Shown: positions 38,564 through 49,903 of the stretch, piece by piece | Layout: every line of letters begins with the position of its first letter | Numbering within the stretch: position 1 is the stretch's first letter | Source of the DNA: Phytopythium helicoides | Lineage: Eukaryota > Oomycota > Peronosporomycetes > Pythiales > Pythiaceae | NCBI GenBank assembly: GCA_024867545.1 | Contig: JANFNE010000060.1 | Location: forward strand, 1-64,000 | Direction: 5' to 3' | DNA: 64,000 nt | The notes under the pieces: generated by a model | What the model saw: the letters and a program-made list of their open reading frames with translations, nothing else | Database searches by the model: none | What the model was told of the DNA's origin: nothing | Translations under genes and position numbers: made by a program

Positions 38564-40666
38564 ATGCAGCTGCTGCAGCTGCGACGCCGGCGCAATGCGA
38601 ACCCGCACTTCAAGCCCAGGAAGCCCACGACCAGGGAGCGCGTCGAGCACTACCTGCCCATCGCTCGCTGGCTGCCCAACTACAACATCGCGCGCGACCT
38701 CAAGCAGGACATCATCGCTGGCATCACGGTCGCCATGATGCTCATCCCGCAGGAGATCTCGCTCGCCAACATCATGAACGTGCCGGCTCACCACGGACTC
38801 TACACGGCCGCGACCGCCCCGTTCGTCTACGCGCTGTTCGGCTCGTCGACCGTGCTGTCGGTTGCCAGTGGCTCCGAAGTCAGTCTGCTTGTCGGCACCA
38901 TCCTCGAGGACATTGAGGACGAGGACGAGCGCGTGGCCACGGGCGTCTTCTACGCCTTCATGGCCGGCGTCATCCTGCTGCTTGTGCGCATTTTCAACCT
39001 CTCGCAGCTCGCCGAGTTCTTCTCTCGCCCCGTCATGGGTGGTTTCGTGTCGGCCGGTGGTATCCTGATCGCGCTCGCCCAGGTGCCCAGCTGGCTCGGC
39101 ATCACCATCGACTCGTCGACGTTCACGCCAACCACGCTCTACCGCATCTTCAAGGAGATCGGCTCCACGAACCTCAACGCGTTCTTCCTCGGCCTTGGCT
39201 CCATGGTCTTGCTGCAGTCGCTGCGCATCGCCAAGAAGAAGTTCTTCCCGACGAACTCTGCCAGCGTGCTCTTCAAGTCCGACGGAAAGGTCCAGGATGT
39301 TGAGCAGGGAGAGACTGGCGTCCAGGAGCAGATCTACACGCCCGTGCCGGCGCAGCCCAGTGCTGGCAGCAACCTCGGCTTCTCTCTCACGGACCAGCAG
39401 TACGTCAGCTACGAGTCGCACCGTGCGGGTGTGGCCAACGAGTCGGAGAAGCTCGTCCCTGATGTTGCGACGGCTACCAAAACCCCGCGCTCATCATCGA
39501 CCCGCGTGCTCATCTTCCTCGCCCGCACGTTCTGCGATGTCGGTCCGCTCATTGTGTGTATCATCGGTGCCGGTGTTGGATACTCGCTTGGTAAGAAGCA
39601 CATCAAGCTGACGGGCACGGTTCCTGGTGGCTTCCCATCGCCGAAGGTTCCGTGGTACGGCTACAACGAGGGCATCATCCACACCGACTTCGGCACCATC
39701 CTGTACAAGGCGGTGATGATTGTGATCGTCATCTTCCTCTCGAGTATTGCCATGGCCAAGCGTCTTGCTATTCAGCGTGGCGAGAACATCAACACGAGTC
39801 AGGAGCTCACGGGTCTGAGTGCAGCGGATATTGTCTGCGGTTTCTTCCAGGCTATGCCTGCCACGGGTGGTATGTCTCGTACGGCCGTTAACTTTCAGAA
39901 TGCCCACACGCAGCTGGCTTCCATCATCACGTGCGCCATTATCATCATTGCACTGTACGCGCTGACTGGCGTCATGTACTACCTCCCCAAGGCTACGCTC
40001 GCGTCGATCATTATCGTTGCTGGTTTCTCGCTTGTCGAGTTCCACGAAGCCAAGTGGCTCTACCGGGTCAACCCGCTTGAGTTCTGGGTCTGGACGCTGT
40101 CGTTCATCCTCACGCTGTTCCTCGGTGTGCTTGACGGCCTCATTGGTTCGATCATCGTGTCGGTGCTTGCTCTGATGCTGAAGGCTCGCACAGCTCCCAT
40201 CGTTGTGCTTGGTCAGCTCGAGAACGGCAGTTTGGTCGACCGCGACCAGTTCTTGGAGGCCGAGCCGCTGGGCAACGTTGTGGCGATCCGCATCGAGACG
40301 TCTGTCATGTTTGCGAACGCTGAGCGCGTTGCGCAGCTCATGGACGAGGAGATCGCCCGTGTGCTTGCCGAGGACGGTGTGGAGCATGTGGCTGGCGTTG
40401 TGCTCGACCTTCAGCACGTGAATGAGATCGACGCGACGACGGTGCAGGTGATCTCGGACCAGCAGGAGAAACTGGCCGTGCACCACATCAAGCTCGCGGT
40501 TGCGAACGCCAAGGGCCGTGCCCATGACGTGATCGCCGCCACCAACTTGATCAAGCGCCTCGTGGCTGGCAACCCCTGCCTGTCGCTGGACGAGGCAGTC
40601 GCTCTGCTCCGCTTGGAGGACCCCGCCGCCGCCGCTACGAGCAGCTCGAACGGCGAGTCGGTCTAA
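38564..40666 (+). CDS. SulP family anion transporter 3, divergent paralogue
   Basis: 700 codons from MQLLQLRRRRNANPHFK; the frame is open further up to 38357, but that part is low-complexity and probably untranslated. Same domain plan as the others: membrane domain with AGITVAMMLIPQEISLANIM, variable loop (KVQDVEQGETGVQEQIYTPV) and STAS domain (VVLDLQHVNEIDATTVQVIS). Clearly the most diverged of the six intact copies: its STAS domain differs at many positions, whereas those of SulP 1, 2, 4, 5 and 6 are nearly the same. It appears to have escaped the homogenisation seen in the rest. A GT-rich short intron is not needed. Confidence 0.92.
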   Translation: MQLLQLRRRRNANPHFKPRKPTTRERVEHYLPIARWLPNYNIARDLKQDIIAGITVAMMLIPQEISLANIMNVPAHHGLYTAATAPFVYALFGSSTVLSVASGSEVSLLVGTILEDIEDEDERVATGVFYAFMAGVILLLVRIFNLSQLAEFFSRPVMGGFVSAGGILIALAQVPSWLGITIDSSTFTPTTLYRIFKEIGSTNLNAFFLGLGSMVLLQSLRIAKKKFFPTNSASVLFKSDGKVQDVEQGETGVQEQIYTPVPAQPSAGSNLGFSLTDQQYVSYESHRAGVANESEKLVPDVATATKTPRSSSTRVLIFLARTFCDVGPLIVCIIGAGVGYSLGKKHIKLTGTVPGGFPSPKVPWYGYNEGIIHTDFGTILYKAVMIVIVIFLSSIAMAKRLAIQRGENINTSQELTGLSAADIVCGFFQAMPATGGMSRTAVNFQNAHTQLASIITCAIIIIALYALTGVMYYLPKATLASIIIVAGFSLVEFHEAKWLYRVNPLEFWVWTLSFILTLFLGVLDGLIGSIIVSVLALMLKARTAPIVVLGQLENGSLVDRDQFLEAEPLGNVVAIRIETSVMFANAERVAQLMDEEIARVLAEDGVEHVAGVVLDLQHVNEIDATTVQVISDQQEKLAVHHIKLAVANAKGRAHDVIAATNLIKRLVAGNPCLSLDEAVALLRLEDPAAAATSSSNGESV

Positions 40667-42015
40667 ACTTTAGCCTCCATGAGGAGAAGATGATTGAGTA
40701 ATGGATGTAATTTTTTAAGGTTAGATCTTCGAGAGACCATGAGCTGCTTGCTCCTCCTCCACATGACTCCCACCGTTGCAGCATCCTCCTCGTTCATCTC
40801 CATCACCACAGAACAATAAGTCGCTTGCAGTGATCACTGATCGATGCGGGATCGGGCCAATGGGAGAGCGTGGGGGCGACAGCGTTCCTCTCGAGCAGTA
40901 AGTAGAGAAGACAAGTGAGCAAGCTTCGAAAGCCACCTGTGCCATTCCGCCAGGCTAACAAGTATACGTTGCTTGACTCGACTAACACTGAGCAACCCCA
41001 GCGAACTCTGAACTTGCGTTCGACTCTGCTGTTCCGACTTGCAGAAAGCCGCACCGACACAGCACAATGTCGAGTTTGCATGCGATCAATAGCTGCGGAG
41101 AGCCTCGATCTACATGGTGCCGTGTCGATTGATTCGCCTCGAGCTCAGGCGAAGCCTCTCAACCCGAAGCCACCACCACAACCCCTTGAGGCGTTCGAGG
41201 GGATGTTGAGATGGCTGAACATGCAATTTATCTTCGAGTGTTTCGCTCCAAGAGAGCACACGCGTTCCATTCCTCGCGTCCTCCACCATCACCTGTACTC
41301 CTCATGACGAGGCTCATCTTCACAGAGCAATCAGGCGTCAGGCAGCGAAGAAGGAATCACCTGCGCCTGACCAATCGACCGACGACGACGCCAAGCGGCA
41401 AGTCGGGCGGCGAGCTAGTGGCGGCGCGAGCTCGGTCCGCGTCACGTGTCGGGGCCGCGGTGGGTCGTCTCCACCTGCTGATTGGTCGGACCGCCTCTAA
41501 GCATCCGCCCAATCACGAAACGCAAAGCCCACAGCGGAGCAAAGCCTTGGAGCTGAGGCCGGAGCGTCTGGCGATATCACGCGGCTGTTAAGCGGGGCGA
41601 GTGAACATGCAACGGCAGCAAGTGCATACATGACTGGGCTGGCGACGAGAGACCGACGAGATGATTGCAGCGAGGAGCAGCCGAACGAGCGTATCGAACC
41701 ACTGTGGGACCAAGAGGCGGTGGTACGACGCTCTCTATACGCCTTCAACTTGGTGCAGGTGCAGGTGCGATGGATCGGCAGAGTCCGTCTGAATTGCTCC
41801 AAGTGGTCAGCAGCCACTGGTGGCCGACTCTGCTGCCGCATGAGAAGTCGTTGCTGCTGCCGCCGCTAGCGTCCTCTCCAGCCTGCTCATTCTCGCATTT
41901 GCCTCCCACTGCGACCACCAACGCCAGCTACTCTTCCACCAACCAAAGAAGCCCACAACTACACACCACCACCACAACTCCCTACGCTGCTCAAAGACCA
42001 CCACGTTACTACACC
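40667..42015. other. Intergenic region upstream of SulP 4
   Basis: 1.35 kb. The last 155 bp match the region upstream of SulP 2. CCAAT boxes near 41369 and 41508, ATTGG near 41480. No gene recognised. Confidence 0.45.
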
Positions 42016-44070
42016 ATGCCGCTGAGCTCGTTCTTCAAGAAGAACGACTCGCGTACGCCTGGTCAGTTCGCGAGAGACAAGTTCTACTACTACCTCCCCA
42101 TCGCCAAGTGGCTCCCCAACTACGATGTCCGCAACAAACTCGTCTACGACGTCGCCGCCGGTATCACCGTCGCCATGATGCTCATCCCGCAAGAGATCTC
42201 GCTCGCCAGTCTCATGAACGTACCGGCACACAACGGACTCTACACGGCTGCCACGGCGCCACTCACGTATGCGCTGTTCGGGTCGTCGACCGTGCTGTCG
42301 GTTGCCAGTGGCTCCGAAGTCAGTCTGCTCGTCGGATCCACACTCGAGGACATCGAGAGTGAGGAGGAGCGTGTGGCCACGGGAGTCTTCATGTCGTTCC
42401 TCATCGGTGTGCTGCTACTCGTCATCCGCGTGCTCAACCTGTCGCAGATCGCCGACTTTTTCGCTCGTCCGGTCATGGGCGGCTTCATCTCTGCGGGTGG
42501 TTTGTTGGTGATGCTGTCGCAGGTGCCCAACCTGTTCACGATCAAGGTGGCGCACTCGGACTACCCCGTGCAGATTGTGTACTACGTGCTGAAGGACATT
42601 GGGAAGACGGAGTACCGCGCGTTCATCGTGGGCGTGGTGTCCATTGCTCTGTTGGTTTTCCTGAAGTTGGCGAAGAAGCGTTTCTTCCCTCTCGGAGGAG
42701 GCAGTGCACTCTTCAAGGACGAACCTGTCGAGTCTGCTAATGATGTTCACACCCCCGCCACTCACGCGAACGGACCGTCCACCAACAGCAACGGCTTCTC
42801 ACTCAGCGACCAGGACTATGTCCAGTACGAGCAGGAGCGTACGGCTCTGGGAAAGAACCCGAACAGCTATGAGGCTCGTCGTGCTTGGCTTCACAGCAAG
42901 CCACCATCCACTCGTGTGCTGCTGTATGCTGCTCGCTTCATCTGTGACCTCGGTCCGCTGCTCGTGTGCATCATCGGTGGATTTATTGGCTACGCTCTTG
43001 GCCCTAAGAAGATCAAGCTCACTGGCAACGTCCCGAGCGGGTTCCCGGAGCCGAAGGTCCCGTGGTACGGATACAATGACGGCATCATTCAGGATGACTT
43101 TGGAACTATCTTTGTGAAGGCCGCCACGGTTGCTCTCGTCGTGTACCTGTCGAGTATTGCCATGTCGAAGCGTCTTGCTATCCAGCGTAACGAGGACATC
43201 AACACCGACCAGGAGCTCACGGGTCTGAGTGCGGCTTCGATCGTCTGCGGTTTCTTCCAGGCCATGCCTCCCACTGGTGGCATGTCCCGCACAGCTGTCA
43301 ACTTCCAGAACGCACGCACACAACTCGCCTCCATCCTCACCACACTCATCGTCATTCTCTCACTCTACGTCGCGACCGGTGCCATGTCGTATTTGCCGAA
43401 GGTCTCTCTCGCGGCAATCATCATCGTGGCTGGTTACTCACTCGTGGAGTTCCGTGAGGCCAAGTGGCTGCACAAGGTCCGTCGCGATGAGTTCTGGGTC
43501 TGGACGCTCTCGTTCATCCTCACTCTCGCACTGGGTGTGCTCAAGGGTCTCATCGCGTCGCTCATTGTGTCGGTACTGTCGCTGATGCTCAAGGTGAAGA
43601 TCGCTCCGCTCGTGTCTCTCGGTGAGCTCGAGAACGGGTCGTTCGTGGATCGCAACGAGTACCCTCAGGCGAAGGCGATCGACGGTGTAATTGCTGTGCG
43701 CGTGGAGAGCTCGATCATGTTCGCGAATGCGGAGCGTGTGTCGAACTTCATTGATGATGAGGTGGCGCGTGCCGCTGCGGCTGGTCACGTGATTCGCGGT
43801 GTGGTGCTTGATGCGCAGCACATCAACGATATGGATGCGACGACGATCCAGGTGTTGTCTGACATTCAGGAGAAGCTTGCGAACCGGAAGGCTCGTTTTG
43901 CTGTGGCGAATGCCAAGGGCCGTGTGCACGACGTGATCGCGAACACGAACCTGATCAAGCGTCTTGTCGCCCGCAATCCGAGTGTGTCTGTTGATGAGGC
44001 CATTGCTGAGATCCGTGATGAAGCTCATCATGTGTACGCTGCTGACAGTGGTGCTGTCAAACTTGCGTAA
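42016..44070 (+). CDS. SulP family anion transporter 4
   Basis: 684 codons from MPLSSFFKKNDSRTPGQF. Nearly identical to SulP 2 in inverted orientation (6.3 kb centre to centre, with SulP 3 between them). Differences are few: some substitutions and the last 20 residues (EIRDEAHHVYAADSGAVKLA). The N-terminal 240 residues are the same at DNA level as those of SulP 5 and 6 over long stretches. SulP membrane domain plus STAS domain. Confidence 0.93.
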   Translation: MPLSSFFKKNDSRTPGQFARDKFYYYLPIAKWLPNYDVRNKLVYDVAAGITVAMMLIPQEISLASLMNVPAHNGLYTAATAPLTYALFGSSTVLSVASGSEVSLLVGSTLEDIESEEERVATGVFMSFLIGVLLLVIRVLNLSQIADFFARPVMGGFISAGGLLVMLSQVPNLFTIKVAHSDYPVQIVYYVLKDIGKTEYRAFIVGVVSIALLVFLKLAKKRFFPLGGGSALFKDEPVESANDVHTPATHANGPSTNSNGFSLSDQDYVQYEQERTALGKNPNSYEARRAWLHSKPPSTRVLLYAARFICDLGPLLVCIIGGFIGYALGPKKIKLTGNVPSGFPEPKVPWYGYNDGIIQDDFGTIFVKAATVALVVYLSSIAMSKRLAIQRNEDINTDQELTGLSAASIVCGFFQAMPPTGGMSRTAVNFQNARTQLASILTTLIVILSLYVATGAMSYLPKVSLAAIIIVAGYSLVEFREAKWLHKVRRDEFWVWTLSFILTLALGVLKGLIASLIVSVLSLMLKVKIAPLVSLGELENGSFVDRNEYPQAKAIDGVIAVRVESSIMFANAERVSNFIDDEVARAAAAGHVIRGVVLDAQHINDMDATTIQVLSDIQEKLANRKARFAVANAKGRVHDVIANTNLIKRLVARNPSVSVDEAIAEIRDEAHHVYAADSGAVKLA

Positions 44071-45164
44071 ATGCCCAGCCCTCGGGTGTGAAAGGAACTC
44101 GTGGATATGATTCAACACTGCGATTTCGAAGCTGTCAAACGTTGAGTATAAGGCCTGTAGGTATGCCTAACGATATTCACCATCAGGATGAAATGGTTGA
44201 ATGAACTCGCGCATTTGTTACCTGAATCAGAGTTCTTGTCTGTACGTGCACCTACTTTCTTGCTTGAACAAATCCCTAAGACTTCATCTGGTCCATCATA
44301 ATTACATTTTCCATTCCGCTTTCCTCGAGTATAAGGTCCCCACAGTCGACTTGAAATGACCAACAAACAGCCTTCAAGCCAAGTGGTGTATCCCACTACC
44401 AAGTAGCCCGTTGAAACGAGGATGCAATTATACTCAGCACAATACTATCGATGCATTCATCGGGATGCTTCGAAGCAATAGCCTCGTTGAGTTGAAAGAT
44501 TACTCGTGGCTGGCCATGTTTCCTCAACACACACAAAACTCGTATGTGTTCTTACTCTTTGCCAAGGGTTACAACTCCGTTTCTTCTTGACCAGTGTCAA
44601 GAAATTTGAGCATCGCTTATCTCTTGAGATTATCATCCCTCACACACACGCACACGCACTCCCTCGTCAACTGTCTTGTGGACGTCTCAACTAACTCTCT
44701 ACTGTACAAGGCACGCTAACCATTTTACAACGCCCAAGCGTCTAAATCGCAACGATCTCAGCAACAAATTGGGACGAAAACGCCATCAAGTGTTGGCTAA
44801 AGCAGAACGCAAACTCGCAATGCTCCTCGTGTCTGAGACCTCCGCTCTTTTCTCATCCACACAATGAAACGAGACCTCGTTTAGAGGCTCGAGCGTGGTT
44901 CACGCTAGCTAGCTTTATACCTACAGTTGCTTTACGTTTAGCGTGGGTGACCTGTGAGGTCATATAAGTTACTTGCACGGCTCATGCGAACCATTACGAC
45001 ATAAGACAAAGAGGAATCGTTTCCTCAAGAATTGGTACGTCTCAGGAAGGTAACAAGCAGACTTACAAGGAATACACTCATTCCATTTTACAGTAACAAA
45101 CCCAGTCTAATCAGGTTGCTATTGACAGTCACGAAAGTGGCAAGGCACAACAAACAAGTAACAC
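44071..45164. other. 3' flank of SulP 4 and left palindrome arm
   Basis: No gene. From about 44312 the sequence is the mirror of 49904-50768, the first part of the palindrome. Confidence 0.7.
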
Positions 45165-47267
45165 TTAGACAGACGCAGCAGCCGGCGACGGACTCGCCGA
45201 CGGCGACATCGGAGCCAGCGGCAACGCCTGCAAGAGTCGAACTGCAGCGGCAATCTCAATACTAGGACTGTTGCCGACAAGACGCTTGATCAGGTTCGTG
45301 TTCGCGATCACGTCGTGCACACGGCCCTTGGCATTCGCCACAGCAAAACGAGCCTTGCGGTTCGCAAGCTTCTCCTGAATGTCAGACAACACCTGGATCG
45401 TCGTCGCATCCATATCGTTGATGTGCTGCGCATCAAGCACCACACCGCGAATCACGTGACCAGCCGCAGCGGCACGCGCCACCTCATCATCAATGAAGTT
45501 CGACACACGCTCCGCATTCGCGAACATGATCGAGCTCTCCACGCGCACAGCAATTACACCGTCGATCGCCTTCGCCTGAGGGTACTCGTTGCGATCCACG
45601 AACGACCCGTTCTCGAGCTCACCGAGAGACACGAGCGGAGCGATCTTCACCTTGAGCATCAGCGACAGCACCGACACAATGAGCGACGCGATGAGACCCT
45701 TGAGCACACCCAGTGCGAGAGTGAGGATGAACGAGAGCGTCCAGACCCAGAACTCATCGCGACGGACCTTGTACAGCCACTTGGCCTCACGGAACTCCAC
45801 GAGCGAGTAACCAGCAACAATAATGATGGAAGCAAGAGTCACCTTCGGCAGGTACGACATGGCGGTCGTCGCAACATACAACGACACAATAACGATGAGT
45901 GTGGTGAGGATGGAGGCGAGCTGTGTGCGTGCGTTTTGGAAGTTGACAGCTGTGCGGGACATGCCACCGGTGGGAGGCATGGCCTGGAAGAAACCGCAGA
46001 CGATCGAAGCCGCACTGAGACCCGTGAGTTCCTGGTCGGTGTTGATGTCCTCACCACGCTGGATAGCGAGACGCTTCGACATGGCAATACTCGACAGGTA
46101 TACGACGAGTGCGACGGTGCACGACTTGGCAAAGATTGAGCCAAAGTCGTCGTTGATGATACCCTCGTTGTATCCGTACCACGGCAGCTTCGGCTCCGGA
46201 AACCCGCTGGGCACGTCACCTGTGAGCTTAATACTGTCAGGTCCAAGGATGTATCCGATCAAACCACCGATGATGCAGACGATTAGCGGGCCGAGGTCGC
46301 AGATGAAGCGAGCAGTGTACAAGAGGGTGCGAGTGGGCAGAGGCTGACTCAGTAGCCACTCACGCCGAGCCTCATAGCTGTTTGGGTTCTTTGACTTGCT
46401 GCTGCTCTGTCCGCGCTCATGTTCGTAGCGTACGTAGTCGTGGTCGGTGAGAGTAAAACCCATACTGTTCGTCGAGCGTGCGACGTGAGTATCTTGTCCA
46501 TTGTTGCTCGTCAGAGGCTGAGTTTCGACGTGCTCAGAGTCGTCTTCCTTGAAGAGTGCACTGCCTCCTCCGAGAGGGAAGAAACGCTTCTTCGCCAACT
46601 TCAGGAAAACCAACAGAGCAATGGACACCACGCCCACGATGAACGCGCGGTACTCCGTCTTCCCAATGTCCTTCAGCACGTAGTACACAATCTGCACGGG
46701 GTAGTCCGAGTGCGCCACCTTGATCGTGAACAGGTTGGGCACCTGCGACAGCATCACCAACAAACCACCCGCAGAGATGAAGCCGCCCATGACCGGACGA
46801 GCGAAAAAGTCGGCGATCTGCGACAGGTTGAGCACGCGGATGACGAGTAGCAGCACACCGATGAGGAACGACATGAAGACTCCCGTGGCCACACGTTCCT
46901 CCTCACTCTTGATGTCCTCGAGTGTGGATCCGACGAGCAGACTGACTTCGGAACCACTGGCAACCGACAGCACGGTCGACGACCCGAACAGCGCATACGT
47001 GAGTGGCGCCGTGGCAGCCGTGTAGAGTCCGTTGTGTGCCGGTACGTTCATGAGACTGGCGAGCGAGATCTCTTGCGGGATGAGCATCATGGCGACGGTG
47101 ATACCGGCGGCGACGTCGTAGACGAGTTTGTTGCGGACATCGTAGTTGGGGAGCCACTTGGCGATGGGGAGGTAGTAGTAGAACTTGTCTCTCGCGAACT
47201 GACCAGGCGTACGCGAGTCCTTGAACGAAAGAATACCGGTTGTCGACATCGTCGGGAAGCTGCTCAA
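45165..47267 (-). CDS. SulP family anion transporter 5
   Basis: 700 codons starting MSSFPTMSTTGILSFKDSR. SulP membrane domain, variable loop (DDSEHVETQPLTSNNGQD) and STAS domain, ending with an Ala/Pro/Ser-rich tail. Mirror twin of SulP 6. It differs mainly in a patch at about 45768-46056 where it reads AIQRGEDIN and SLYVATTAMSYLPKVTLASI, like SulP 1, whereas SulP 6 matches SulP 2/4. The N-terminal half is of SulP 4 type. Confidence 0.93.
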   Translation of the reverse strand: MSSFPTMSTTGILSFKDSRTPGQFARDKFYYYLPIAKWLPNYDVRNKLVYDVAAGITVAMMLIPQEISLASLMNVPAHNGLYTAATAPLTYALFGSSTVLSVASGSEVSLLVGSTLEDIKSEEERVATGVFMSFLIGVLLLVIRVLNLSQIADFFARPVMGGFISAGGLLVMLSQVPNLFTIKVAHSDYPVQIVYYVLKDIGKTEYRAFIVGVVSIALLVFLKLAKKRFFPLGGGSALFKEDDSEHVETQPLTSNNGQDTHVARSTNSMGFTLTDHDYVRYEHERGQSSSKSKNPNSYEARREWLLSQPLPTRTLLYTARFICDLGPLIVCIIGGLIGYILGPDSIKLTGDVPSGFPEPKLPWYGYNEGIINDDFGSIFAKSCTVALVVYLSSIAMSKRLAIQRGEDINTDQELTGLSAASIVCGFFQAMPPTGGMSRTAVNFQNARTQLASILTTLIVIVSLYVATTAMSYLPKVTLASIIIVAGYSLVEFREAKWLYKVRRDEFWVWTLSFILTLALGVLKGLIASLIVSVLSLMLKVKIAPLVSLGELENGSFVDRNEYPQAKAIDGVIAVRVESSIMFANAERVSNFIDDEVARAAAAGHVIRGVVLDAQHINDMDATTIQVLSDIQEKLANRKARFAVANAKGRVHDVIANTNLIKRLVGNSPSIEIAAAVRLLQALPLAPMSPSASPSPAAASV

Positions 47268-47800
47268 GGTGCGCTAGGTCGACGTCGAGTTGGCAAGTGA
47301 GAGCGAAGAGGGGGCTATCGAGTCGTCCAATTTACTGAGCGATAAGAATTCTGGGCGAGCGCTCTTGACCGCATCACACTTGTGGTTTTCAACAAGTTTT
47401 GCTCCGAAGATCAGTTCCAGCTCGCTTGAATACGTTTGATACAAGTATCCTATGGTCGCAGTGATCGTATCAACAATTTGCGGTACCCACGAACACATGG
47501 TATGATTGATACTTCCTGCGAACCTGTTCCGACCAGCACCACCAAGTTGATAGCGAGGGCGAGTGCGCGTCACGAATCACTCCTGACATGGCTGCTCCAG
47601 CTCCGCTACACACACAGAACTCTCGTTGTCCATTGATCTAGACGGCTACCTACTACTATGCAGTCCACCCCAACCTCCAAAACCACAAGTGTGATGCGGT
47701 CAAGAGCGCTCGCCCAGAATTCTTATCGCTCAGTAAATTGGACGACTCGATAGCCCCCTCTTCGCTCTCACTTGGCAACTCGACGTCGACCTAGCGCACC
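47268..47800. promoter_or_regulatory. Shared divergent promoter of SulP 5 and 6
   Basis: 533 bp between the two start codons. The outer 122 bp on each side are mirror copies; the centre (47390-47678) is unique and holds several GATAC/GTATC words. It would drive both genes symmetrically; inferred from arrangement. Confidence 0.55.
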
Positions 47801-49903
47801 TTGAGCAGCTTCCAGACAATGTCGACGACCGGTATGCTTTCGTCCAAGGACTCGCGTACGCCTGGTCAGTTCGCGAGAGACAAGTTCTACTACTACCTCC
47901 CCATCGCCAAGTGGCTCCCCAACTACGATGTCCGCAACAAACTCGTCTACGACGTCGCCGCCGGTATCACCGTCGCCATGATGCTCATCCCGCAAGAGAT
48001 CTCGCTCGCCAGTCTCATGAACGTACCGGCACACAACGGACTCTACACGGCTGCCACGGCGCCACTCACGTATGCGCTGTTCGGGTCGTCGACCGTGCTG
48101 TCGGTTGCCAGTGGTTCCGAAGTCAGTCTGCTCGTCGGATCCACACTCGAGGACATCAAGAGTGAGGAGGAACGTGTGGCCACGGGAGTCTTCATGTCGT
48201 TCCTCATCGGTGTGCTGCTACTCGTCATCCGCGTGCTCAACCTGTCGCAGATCGCCGACTTTTTCGCTCGTCCGGTCATGGGCGGCTTCATCTCTGCGGG
48301 TGGTTTGTTGGTGATGCTGTCGCAGGTGCCCAACCTGTTCACGATCAAGGTGGCGCACTCGGACTACCCCGTGCAGATTGTGTACTACGTGCTGAAGGAC
48401 ATTGGGAAGACGGAGTACCGCGCGTTCATCGTGGGCGTGGTGTCCATTGCTCTGTTGGTTTTCCTGAAGTTGGCGAAGAAGCGTTTCTTCCCTCTCGGAG
48501 GAGGCAGTGCACTCTTCAAGGAAGACGACTCTGAGCACGTGGAAACTCAGCCTCTGACGAGCAACAATGGACAAGATACCCACGTCGCACGCTCGACGAA
48601 CAGTATGGGTTTTACTCTCACCGACCACGACTACGTACGCTACGAACATGAGCGCGGACAGAGCAGCAGCAAGTCAAAGAACCCGAACAGCTATGAGGCT
48701 CGGCGTGAGTGGCTAATGAGTCAGCCTCTGCCCACTCGCACCCTCTTGTACACTGCTCGCTTCATCTGCGACCTCGGTCCGCTAATCGTCTGCATCATCG
48801 GTGGTTTGATCGGATACATCCTTGGACCTGACAGCATTAAGCTCACAGGTGACGTGCCCAGCGGATTTCCGGAGCCGAAGCTGCCGTGGTACGGATATAA
48901 CGAGGGCATCATCAACGACGACTTTGGCTCCATCTTTGCCAAGTCGTGCACCGTCGCACTCGTCGTGTACCTGTCGAGTATTGCCATGTCGAAGCGTCTC
49001 GCTATCCAGCGTAACGAGGACATCAACACCGACCAGGAGCTCACGGGTCTGAGTGCGGCTTCGATTGTCTGCGGTTTCTTCCAGGCCATGCCTCCCACCG
49101 GTGGCATGTCCCGCACAGCTGTCAACTTCCAGAACGCACGCACACAGCTCGCCTCCATCCTCACCACACTCATCGTCATTCTCTCACTCTACGTCGCGAC
49201 CGGTGCCATGTCGTATTTGCCGAAGGTCTCTCTCGCGGCAATCATCATCGTGGCTGGTTACTCACTCGTGGAGTTCCGTGAGGCCAAGTGGCTGCACAAG
49301 GTCCGTCGCGATGAGTTCTGGGTCTGGACGCTCTCGTTCATCCTCACTCTCGCACTGGGTGTGCTCAAGGGTCTCATCGCGTCGCTCATCGTGTCGGTAC
49401 TGTCGCTGATGCTCAAGGTGAAGATCGCTCCGCTCGTGTCTCTCGGTGAGCTCGAGAACGGGTCGTTCGTGGATCGCAACGAGTACCCTCAGGCGAAGGC
49501 GATCGACGGTGTAATTGCTGTGCGCGTGGAGAGCTCGATCATGTTCGCGAATGCGGAGCGTGTGTCGAACTTCATTGATGATGAGGTGGCGCGTGCCGCT
49601 GCGGCTGGTCACGTGATTCGCGGTGTGGTGCTTGATGCGCAGCACATCAACGATATGGATGCGACGACGATCCAGGTGTTGTCTGACATTCAGGAGAAGC
49701 TTGCGAACCGGAAGGCTCGTTTTGCTGTGGCGAATGCCAAGGGCCGTGTCCACGACGTGATCGCGAACACGAACCTGATCAAGCGTCTTGTCGGCAACAG
49801 TCCTAGTATTGAGATTGCCGCTGCAGTTCGACTCTTGCAGGCGTTGCCGCTGGCTCCGATGTCGCCGTCGGCGAGTCCGTCGCCGGCTGCTGCGTCTGTC
49901 TGA
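47801..49903 (+). CDS. SulP family anion transporter 6
   Basis: 700 codons starting MSSFQTMSTTGMLSSKDSR. Mirror twin of SulP 5 across a 533-bp head-to-head promoter, with the same variable loop and tail. In the stretch coding AIQRNEDIN to SLYVATGAMSYLPKVSLAAI (about 49012-49300) it is identical at DNA level to SulP 4 rather than to its twin, a sign of gene conversion. STAS domain as in SulP 1, 2, 4 and 5. Confidence 0.93.
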   Translation: MSSFQTMSTTGMLSSKDSRTPGQFARDKFYYYLPIAKWLPNYDVRNKLVYDVAAGITVAMMLIPQEISLASLMNVPAHNGLYTAATAPLTYALFGSSTVLSVASGSEVSLLVGSTLEDIKSEEERVATGVFMSFLIGVLLLVIRVLNLSQIADFFARPVMGGFISAGGLLVMLSQVPNLFTIKVAHSDYPVQIVYYVLKDIGKTEYRAFIVGVVSIALLVFLKLAKKRFFPLGGGSALFKEDDSEHVETQPLTSNNGQDTHVARSTNSMGFTLTDHDYVRYEHERGQSSSKSKNPNSYEARREWLMSQPLPTRTLLYTARFICDLGPLIVCIIGGLIGYILGPDSIKLTGDVPSGFPEPKLPWYGYNEGIINDDFGSIFAKSCTVALVVYLSSIAMSKRLAIQRNEDINTDQELTGLSAASIVCGFFQAMPPTGGMSRTAVNFQNARTQLASILTTLIVILSLYVATGAMSYLPKVSLAAIIIVAGYSLVEFREAKWLHKVRRDEFWVWTLSFILTLALGVLKGLIASLIVSVLSLMLKVKIAPLVSLGELENGSFVDRNEYPQAKAIDGVIAVRVESSIMFANAERVSNFIDDEVARAAAAGHVIRGVVLDAQHINDMDATTIQVLSDIQEKLANRKARFAVANAKGRVHDVIANTNLIKRLVGNSPSIEIAAAVRLLQALPLAPMSPSASPSPAAASV

